A stretch of DNA of 10,895 bases from DAIPHL01 sp036771375 (GTDB lineage Bacteria > Synergistota > Synergistia > Synergistales > Synergistaceae): contig DAIPHL010000072.1 in assembly GCA_036771375.1 (NCBI GenBank), positions 1-10,895 of the forward strand, written 5' to 3'. Shown piece after piece: positions 5,730-10,895 of the stretch. Within the stretch, counting starts at the first letter, position 1. The number at the start of each line of letters is the position of its first letter. The notes beneath the pieces are model-generated. The model made no database searches and had not been told where the DNA came from. It worked only from the letters and a program-made list of their open reading frames with translations. The translations under genes were made by a program, and so were the position numbers.

Positions 5730-7304
5730 ATGCGTGAAAAACTGGCGGAAACACGAGAGCGCTTCAGTAGCTATTGGGCCTCTTTGAAAAAATGGCAGAG
5801 GTTTTCTCTCGTCTTCGTCGCCCTTCTCGTCTTGTCGGGTGTTCTCTCGGTCGCGTTCCTTGCCGGTCGAACTGCTTATGACCCAATTTTTTCCGGATTG
5901 GACGCGCGGGACCAGGACGAGGTGATCACATACCTCAAGGAAGGGAAAATTCCCTACAGAACGGATCCGGCGGCAAACGCGATACTTGTCCCCAGTTCTC
6001 ACGTATATGAAGCCAGAATCGCACTTGCGGCCAAGGGCATTCCCAGAAATGGTGTGGTGGGATTCGAACGTTTCGACCAGTCCAAAGTAGGGCGCACCAG
6101 CTTTCAGGAGAAGGTCGACTATAATCGGGCGCTCGAGGGAGAGCTCTCACGTACCATAGGGGAGATGAGCTCGGTTTCTTCGGCGAGGGTCAGTATCGTC
6201 GTTCCGGAATCGAAGCTCTTCCTGGAACAACAGCAACCGTCCACGGCGGCCGTGTTGCTCAAGATTCGCTCCGGAGCCGATTTCGATCAGACACAGGCAA
6301 AGGCGGTAATTCATCTCGTCGCAAGCAGCGTGGAGGGATTGAAACCGGAGAACGTCACACTTGTGGACGCGGACGGACGGATCCCGTTCGATGACCTTCT
6401 GAATGAAACCCTCACGATTCGGGACGGCAGGAAGGTCGTCCTTAAGCAGCGCCAGTTCGAGCGCGATTACGAAATGGAGCTCGAGAAGAAGATCAAGGAC
6501 ACCCTCGAAAAAGTGTACGGTCCTGGCAAGGTCAAGGCGGCGGTCAGAGTCGAGCTCGATTTCGACAGGCGCCAGAGAAAGAACCGGATCGTCTCGCCCC
6601 TCCCGGACAAGGTCCATGGTGTCGTTCAAAGCACGCAGAACACGGAGGAAGCGTACAAGGGGCCGGCTGGTATCACGGGAGGCATTCCGGGCACCACGAC
6701 GAACATACCCGGCTACGTGGTGAACACGGGACAGCTTCCCGGTCCGGCGGAGTACGAGCGGACGGACAACGTGACGAATTACGACAATACGACCCATGAA
6801 TCGGAAGAGGTGGAGTCTCAGGGAAAGGTGAGAAGAATCACCGCCACCGTCCTGATAGATGGCAAGTTGAATCAGAAGGATTTGGATACTTGGAGAAACG
6901 CCGTCGGCACGGCAATCGGAACGAACGAGGAGCGCGGAGATCGATTGTCGATCATGTCCATGCCGTTCGATACCTCCGTGGCGGATGCCTATGCCGCACG
7001 CCTCGCCGAGGAACGTAAGCGGCGGCTGATCGTGGGACTGGGCTCTTTCGTGATCCTTTTGCTCGCCGTATCCGCCCTCCTGGTTCTCTGGATGCGTCGC
7101 AGGAAGCAGGCGATGTCGCAGGGAATTCGACTCGGCTCCGAAGCGGAACAGACGCCGTCGCTTCGAGAGCTTCTGGAGAACCCCGATCTTATGACGGCCC
7201 AGGGGGAGCTTTCGGTTTTGGAAGAGCAGCTTCGGAATTATGCCATTAACAACCCGGAGGAGTTCGCGAACCTCATTAAGAGTTGGGTGGTAGACGACGT
7301 ATGA
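5730..7304 (+). CDS. fliF: Flagellar MS-ring protein FliF
   Basis: The 524-aa inner-membrane protein forms the MS ring, the base on which the rotor and export gate assemble. It has a basic cytoplasmic N-terminus, a first membrane segment at about residues 25-45, YscJ-type ring-building domains up to roughly 220 (with GRTSFQEKVDYNRALEGEL and the SARVSIVVPE strand), a periplasmic region containing a Gly/Pro/Thr-rich loop (about 310-350), a second membrane segment at about 432-454, and a cytoplasmic tail. The tail ends in a helix (LRNYAINNPEEFANLIKSWV) matching the FliG-binding tail of the family. GGGAG sits 6 bases before the ATG at 5730. The stop overlaps the fliG ATG as ATGA, which suggests matched production of the two partners. 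Confidence 0.96.
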   Translation: MREKLAETRERFSSYWASLKKWQRFSLVFVALLVLSGVLSVAFLAGRTAYDPIFSGLDARDQDEVITYLKEGKIPYRTDPAANAILVPSSHVYEARIALAAKGIPRNGVVGFERFDQSKVGRTSFQEKVDYNRALEGELSRTIGEMSSVSSARVSIVVPESKLFLEQQQPSTAAVLLKIRSGADFDQTQAKAVIHLVASSVEGLKPENVTLVDADGRIPFDDLLNETLTIRDGRKVVLKQRQFERDYEMELEKKIKDTLEKVYGPGKVKAAVRVELDFDRRQRKNRIVSPLPDKVHGVVQSTQNTEEAYKGPAGITGGIPGTTTNIPGYVVNTGQLPGPAEYERTDNVTNYDNTTHESEEVESQGKVRRITATVLIDGKLNQKDLDTWRNAVGTAIGTNEERGDRLSIMSMPFDTSVADAYAARLAEERKRRLIVGLGSFVILLLAVSALLVLWMRRRKQAMSQGIRLGSEAEQTPSLRELLENPDLMTAQGELSVLEEQLRNYAINNPEEFANLIKSWVVDDV

Positions 7305-8311
7305 GTAAGAATCGTGATATGAAGGGAAGAGAAAAGGCGGCGATTCTTCTGGTGGCTCTGGGACCCGAGTCCGTTGCCGGAACATACAAGTATATCGACG
7401 ATACGACCATCGAGCTGCTGACTTTGGAGATCGCGAACCTCAGAAAGGTAACTCCGGAGATCAAGCTCGACGTTTTGAAGGAAGCCCAGGAGATGATCAT
7501 GGCTCGCGAGTTCATGACGCAGGGTGGCGTCGATTATGCCCGAAAACTTCTCGAACAGGCCCTCGGCTCGGACAAAGCGCAGGATATTCTCCGCAGGATT
7601 ACGGCGAGCCTGCAGGTGCGGCCGTTCGATTTCGTGAGACATACGGACCCTCAGCAACTGTTGAGCTTCATACAGAACGAGCATCCGCAGACGATCGCGC
7701 TGATCCTCTCCTATCTCTCTCCCGAGCAGGCCGCCCTCGTGCTCGGAGGATTGCCTCCGTCCCTGCAGTGGGATGTCGCAAGACGCATCGCGAAGATGGA
7801 TCGCATTACCCCGGAGGTCCTCCGAGAGGTGGAACGGGTTTTGGAGAGAAAGCTGTCCACGGTCATGGGACAGGACTTTACGATCGCGGGGGGCATCGAT
7901 GCGGTCGTCAACTTGATCAACCGCGTCGACCGCGGGACGGAGAGAAACATCATGGAGGCCTTGGAGGAGCAGGATCCCGAGCTCGCCGAGGAGATCAAAA
8001 AACGCCTGTTCATGTTCGACGACATCGGGGGAATGGACGATCGTTCTCTGCAGCGAGTCCTCCGCGAGGTAGATCTCAAAGACCTCGGTCTTGCGCTCAA
8101 GGGCGCTTCCGAGGAGCTCCGGGCGAAATTCTTCAAGAACATGTCGAAGCGCGCCGCGGACATGCTCAAAGAGGACATGGATTTCATGGGTCCGGTACGC
8201 GTGAGGATGGTCGAAGAGGCGCAGCAGAAGATCGTGAACGTCGTACGCATGTTGGAGGAAGCGGGAGAGATCGTGATCGCGCGGGGTGGGGAGGAAGAGC
8301 TCGTTGTCTGA
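7301..8311 (+). CDS. fliG: Flagellar rotor/switch protein FliG
   Basis: The 336-aa protein is full length. FliG couples ion flow through the stator to rotor turning and binds FliF and FliM. The N-terminal FliF-binding domain covers about residues 1-100, the middle domain carries the FliM-binding EHPQ motif (127-130), and the C-terminal torque domain runs from about 200. The torque residues line up with E. coli by a constant +3 offset: K267, R284, E291 (for D288), D292 (for D289) and R300. The MFxF motif of the C-terminal domain reads LFMF (236-239). A TTG start 18 bases earlier is possible, but the ATG at 7301 overlaps the fliF stop (ATGA) and begins the conserved sequence at the usual place. 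The end overlaps fliH by 8 bases. Confidence 0.96.
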   Translation: MSKNRDMKGREKAAILLVALGPESVAGTYKYIDDTTIELLTLEIANLRKVTPEIKLDVLKEAQEMIMAREFMTQGGVDYARKLLEQALGSDKAQDILRRITASLQVRPFDFVRHTDPQQLLSFIQNEHPQTIALILSYLSPEQAALVLGGLPPSLQWDVARRIAKMDRITPEVLREVERVLERKLSTVMGQDFTIAGGIDAVVNLINRVDRGTERNIMEALEEQDPELAEEIKKRLFMFDDIGGMDDRSLQRVLREVDLKDLGLALKGASEELRAKFFKNMSKRAADMLKEDMDFMGPVRVRMVEEAQQKIVNVVRMLEEAGEIVIARGGEEELVV

Positions 8312-9212
8312 TCAATCGAGGCAGCGTTTTATCCGAGCCGTCCGTCTTCTCCCCGGAGTCGTTCGTGTCGGAAAGGGATTCGTCGAGGAGTTGCAGCCGG
8401 ATGCTGAAGGGAAGGCATCGGAGAAAGCCGGGAGCTCCGAGGACGAAGAACTCTCCGCTCTGGTCCAATTGGAGGCGGAAAATCGCAAGCTGAAGTCGGA
8501 GCTGCGAGGGAGGGAGTCCGAACTGACGGAGGCACGAGCGTCTCTGCGGAAGCTGCGTTCGAAGATGGATGCGTTCAAAACCGCACTGGAGCGCGAAAAA
8601 ACAGACTTTTACGAAAATGCGAAAAAAGAGGCGACCGCGGCGAAGGAAGAGGCCGCAAGAGAGGGGCATGGCGAAGGGTACGCCAAAGGGCACGCCGACG
8701 GCATGCTGCAGTCCGAAAAGGAGGTACGGGCCGAGTACGAGACCAAGTTCTCCTCGGTGCTCGCTCTGTTTTCAAATGTAAATGATTCGTTGCAGAAAGC
8801 GAGGGACAGCCTGGCGAAAGCGCATGCACCGCAGCTGATACGCCTTTGGGAGTCCATGCTGCAGCGTATGCTGCGGGTGCAGGTCGATCTTGACCCGACC
8901 GTCGTCGAAAAGCTGCTGGAATATGTTTTACAGCGCGTCAGCGATAGGGAGAAAATCATCGTTTATCTCAACTCTCTCGATGTTGCGATGGTAGAGGGAA
9001 TCAAGGACAGCATCATGGATTCCATACGGGGTGTGAAGTTTTTCGAGCTGCTCTCCGACGACCATGTCGATCGCGGCAGCTGTTTGATCGAAACGAACCT
9101 CGGCATCTACGACGCGAGATGGAAGACGCAGCTCGAGCAGATCTCCACGGAGGTGCAGGGTCTTTTGGAGCAGGGAATGGCATCGCATGGCGGAAACGGC
9201 GACGCTGGGTAA
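8304..9212 (+). CDS. fliH: Flagellar export ATPase regulator FliH
   Basis: FliH forms the peripheral stalk of the export ATPase and binds FliI. The protein is 302 aa from the TTG at 8304, which has GGGGAGG 9 bases upstream; a GTG at 8286 is an alternative giving 308 aa. Residues about 45-115 are strongly charged and predicted coiled coil. At 121-133 three back-to-back GxxxG steps occur (G121, G125, G129, G133), the hallmark glycine repeat of FliH. The C-terminal half resembles the V/F-ATPase E/delta-type stalk domain, ending in the typical SCLIETNLGIYDARWKTQLE. The protein is longer than the ~230-aa FliH of enterics because of the extended coiled coil. It overlaps fliG by 8 bases and fliI by 26. 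Identity rests on motif plus position. Confidence 0.9.
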   Translation: MSDQSRQRFIRAVRLLPGVVRVGKGFVEELQPDAEGKASEKAGSSEDEELSALVQLEAENRKLKSELRGRESELTEARASLRKLRSKMDAFKTALEREKTDFYENAKKEATAAKEEAAREGHGEGYAKGHADGMLQSEKEVRAEYETKFSSVLALFSNVNDSLQKARDSLAKAHAPQLIRLWESMLQRMLRVQVDLDPTVVEKLLEYVLQRVSDREKIIVYLNSLDVAMVEGIKDSIMDSIRGVKFFELLSDDHVDRGSCLIETNLGIYDARWKTQLEQISTEVQGLLEQGMASHGGNGDAG

Positions 9213-10548
9213 GGTCCTCACCCAAAACGATTTCGAGGGTGACGATTTGTTGGTTGCCCTCGAAGGACATCTCGCGCAGGTGGAGTTGATCCGTATCAAC
9301 GGCCGCGTTGTTCAGGTCGTTGGCCTGGTCATAGAGTCTCAGGGGCCGGACGTACAGATCGGGGATCTCTGCGAGGTCCGTTTTCGCAATCGAGACACGG
9401 TTTTGCGGGCGGAGGTCGTCGGATTCAAAACCGACAGAGTCCTTCTGATGCCACTGGGCGATCTCTCCGATATCGGTCCGGGGTGTGACGTGCTCTCGAT
9501 GGGGAAACCTTTGGGAGTGAACGTTTCAAACGCGCTCTTGGGCCGGGTGTTGGACGGTTTGGGGTGCCCGATGGATGCTCTGGGGCCCGTTCCCTCCATC
9601 GACTACTATCCATTGATTTCCTCTCCGCCGCATCCGCTTCGAAGACAGATGATCGACAAGCCTCTTTCGGTCGGCGTGAAGGTGATCGATGGACTCCTCA
9701 CCCTCGGACAGGGACAGAGAATCGGGATATTTGCCGGGTCGGGTGTGGGGAAGAGTGTCTTGCTGGGGATGATGGCCAGAAATACGGAAGCGGACGTCAA
9801 TGTGATCGCCCTGGTCGGGGAGCGCGGCAGGGAGGTCCGGGAGTTTATCGACAGGGATCTCGGGTCGGGACTCTCGCGTTCTGTCGTCATCGTCGCCACC
9901 TCGGATCAACCTCCGTTGGTCAGGTTGAAGGCTGCATTGACGGCGACCGCGGTTGCGGAGTATTTCAGGGACAACGGGAAGAACGTTCTGCTCATGATGG
10001 ATTCCGTGACGCGTGTGGCCATGGCACAGCGCGATGTGGGGCTCGCGATCGGAGAGCCACCCGCGACGAGAGGGTATACCCCATCGGTTTTTGCGTTCCT
10101 TCCCAAGCTGCTCGAACGGTCCGGTGCGGGAGAGCGCGGCAGCATCACCGCGATATACACGGTCTTGGTCGAGGGAGACGATATGAACGAACCGATCGCG
10201 GACGCGGTTCGCGGAATTCTTGACGGTCACTTTGTCCTGAGCAGGGAGCTCGCCGCGAAGTATCATTATCCTTCCGTGGATGTGCAAAGAAGCGTGAGCA
10301 GGGTGATGCCCACGGTGGTCTCCAAGGAGCAGTACGAAGCGTCCGGCCGGATTCGGGAACTCCTCTCCATTTTCTCGGACGCGAGCGACCTCGTCAACAT
10401 CGGGGCGTATAAGACCGGGAGTAATCCGAAGATAGACTGGGCGTTGAAACACATAGACGCGGTAAACAGTTTTTTTAAACAGGGGATGACGGAATCCGTC
10501 TCCTTCGACGACACGGTGGAACAGCTTCTTGAATTGGCGCCCAGGTGA
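9187..10548 (+). CDS. fliI: Flagellum-specific export ATPase FliI
   Basis: The 453-aa protein is an F1-beta-like ATPase that forms a hexamer at the export gate and drives release and unfolding of flagellar substrates. Visible features are an N-terminal beta-barrel (about 25-95), the Walker A loop GSGVGKS (184-190; the next residue is V where T is common), the catalytic glutamate in VGERGREV (E212), Walker B LLMMDS ending at D272, and the type III ATPase signature GEPPATRGYTPSVFAFLPKL. The C-terminal helical domain is complete. The ATG at 9187 lies 26 bases inside the fliH end, with AGGG 11 bases upstream. The ATG at 9177 is in another frame. Context within fliEFGHIJ separates it from the sequence-similar injectisome ATPases. 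Confidence 0.97.
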   Translation: MAETATLGKVLTQNDFEGDDLLVALEGHLAQVELIRINGRVVQVVGLVIESQGPDVQIGDLCEVRFRNRDTVLRAEVVGFKTDRVLLMPLGDLSDIGPGCDVLSMGKPLGVNVSNALLGRVLDGLGCPMDALGPVPSIDYYPLISSPPHPLRRQMIDKPLSVGVKVIDGLLTLGQGQRIGIFAGSGVGKSVLLGMMARNTEADVNVIALVGERGREVREFIDRDLGSGLSRSVVIVATSDQPPLVRLKAALTATAVAEYFRDNGKNVLLMMDSVTRVAMAQRDVGLAIGEPPATRGYTPSVFAFLPKLLERSGAGERGSITAIYTVLVEGDDMNEPIADAVRGILDGHFVLSRELAAKYHYPSVDVQRSVSRVMPTVVSKEQYEASGRIRELLSIFSDASDLVNIGAYKTGSNPKIDWALKHIDAVNSFFKQGMTESVSFDDTVEQLLELAPR

Positions 10549-10605
10549 TTGATGTAGCTGAAAAGGAATGGTACAGGTAGGTTCTTTCATGGAGGATGGA
10601 TGGAC

Positions 10606-10895
10606 ATGTCGAACGAACTCGTAAGGTTCAAGCGTGTACTGCGCGTCAGGGAGGTGGAGCGAGAGGTCTCTCAGGGTGAACTCGCCGTGAAATTGCAGGA
10701 GGAGGAGGATCTCCTCGAGCGCATGGATCTTATGACGACCAAACGGGACGACGCGTTGAGTGCGTTTTGTTCCGACAAGACGCGCGTGATCTCGCCGCAG
10801 GAGCTCTGGTTCGAGCGCCAGAACCTCGAAATCATGGAGAAAAAAATCGACGCGGGCAGACAGGAGCTCGCGGATTGCCGGGTCGCGCGCCGACC
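10606..10895 (+). CDS. fliJ: Flagellar export chaperone/stalk protein FliJ, N-terminal part
   Basis: A reading frame runs from the ATG at 10606 off the right edge with no stop (96 codons seen). The product starts MSNELVRFKRVLRVREVERE and continues as a long, highly charged helix, as in FliJ, the coiled-coil stalk that sits in the FliI ring and recycles chaperones. GGAGG (10591-10595) lies 10 bases before this ATG. An in-frame ATG at 10600 is only 4 bases from it, so 10606 is preferred. FliJ sequences diverge strongly; the call rests on length pattern, the FxLxxVLxxR-like start and its position after fliI. The 57-base gap after fliI holds no recognisable gene. Confidence 0.82.
   Translation, partial: MSNELVRFKRVLRVREVEREVSQGELAVKLQEEEDLLERMDLMTTKRDDALSAFCSDKTRVISPQELWFERQNLEIMEKKIDAGRQELADCRVARR

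Noticed and set aside
10545..10580. 11-codon frame starting with GTG at the fliI stop
   Set aside because: Too short, no ribosome site, and no recognisable product; likely chance in the fliI-fliJ gap.
1..10895. CRISPR array, mobile element, prophage or toxin-antitoxin/defence island
   Set aside because: No spaced short repeats, transposase or integrase motifs, or small paired genes were seen; the content is core metabolism, translation and flagellum.

Overview
This window looks like chromosomal housekeeping DNA from a GC-rich, flagellated Gram-negative bacterium. It has two co-directional operons on the + strand, with one redox gene on the - strand between them. Gene content, the five-domain S1 protein next to ispH, an endonuclease-type MutL and a 'flavodoxin plus two 4Fe-4S' protein typical of anaerobes together suggest an anaerobe, possibly of the Synergistota. 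That taxonomic call is an inference from gene style and order; no database search was possible.

Region 1 (2-4171, + strand) is the distal part of a maintenance/translation operon: the C-terminal end of mutL (mismatch repair), miaA (tRNA A37 prenylation), ispH (last step of the MEP isoprenoid pathway) and an S1-repeat ribosomal protein gene (rpsA type). The mutL-miaA and miaA-ispH junctions are both ATGA stop/start overlaps. MiaA uses dimethylallyl diphosphate, one of the two products of IspH, so the neighbouring pair makes and consumes the same prenyl donor. A strong 13-bp hairpin with a T-run closes the unit at 4129-4171.

Region 2 (4293-5090, - strand) is one gene for an EFR1-like electron-transfer protein: an FMN-binding flavodoxin-like N-terminal half and a C-terminal pair of 4Fe-4S motifs. 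It converges on the S1 gene and diverges from the flagellar operon.

Region 3 (5091-5399) is an AT-rich 309-base intergenic stretch. It holds a TATAAT box facing each way, a small inverted repeat in the - strand leader, and a 12-codon upstream reading frame whose stop codon touches the ribosome-binding site of fliE.

Region 4 (5400-10895, + strand) is the start of a flagellar export/rotor operon in the order fliE-fliF-fliG-fliH-fliI-fliJ, with fliJ cut by the window edge. FliE joins the MS ring to the rod, FliF is the MS ring, FliG the rotor/switch protein, FliH and FliI the export ATPase complex, and FliJ its stalk. fliF-fliG, fliG-fliH and fliH-fliI all overlap. The usual partners flgB and flgC do not precede fliE.

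I found no CRISPR array, insertion sequence, prophage gene, tRNA or rRNA. I see no convincing new multi-gene system. The most worthwhile leads are an exact 38-nt repeat inside the S1 gene, the leader reading frame before fliE, and the redox gene placed between the two operons.
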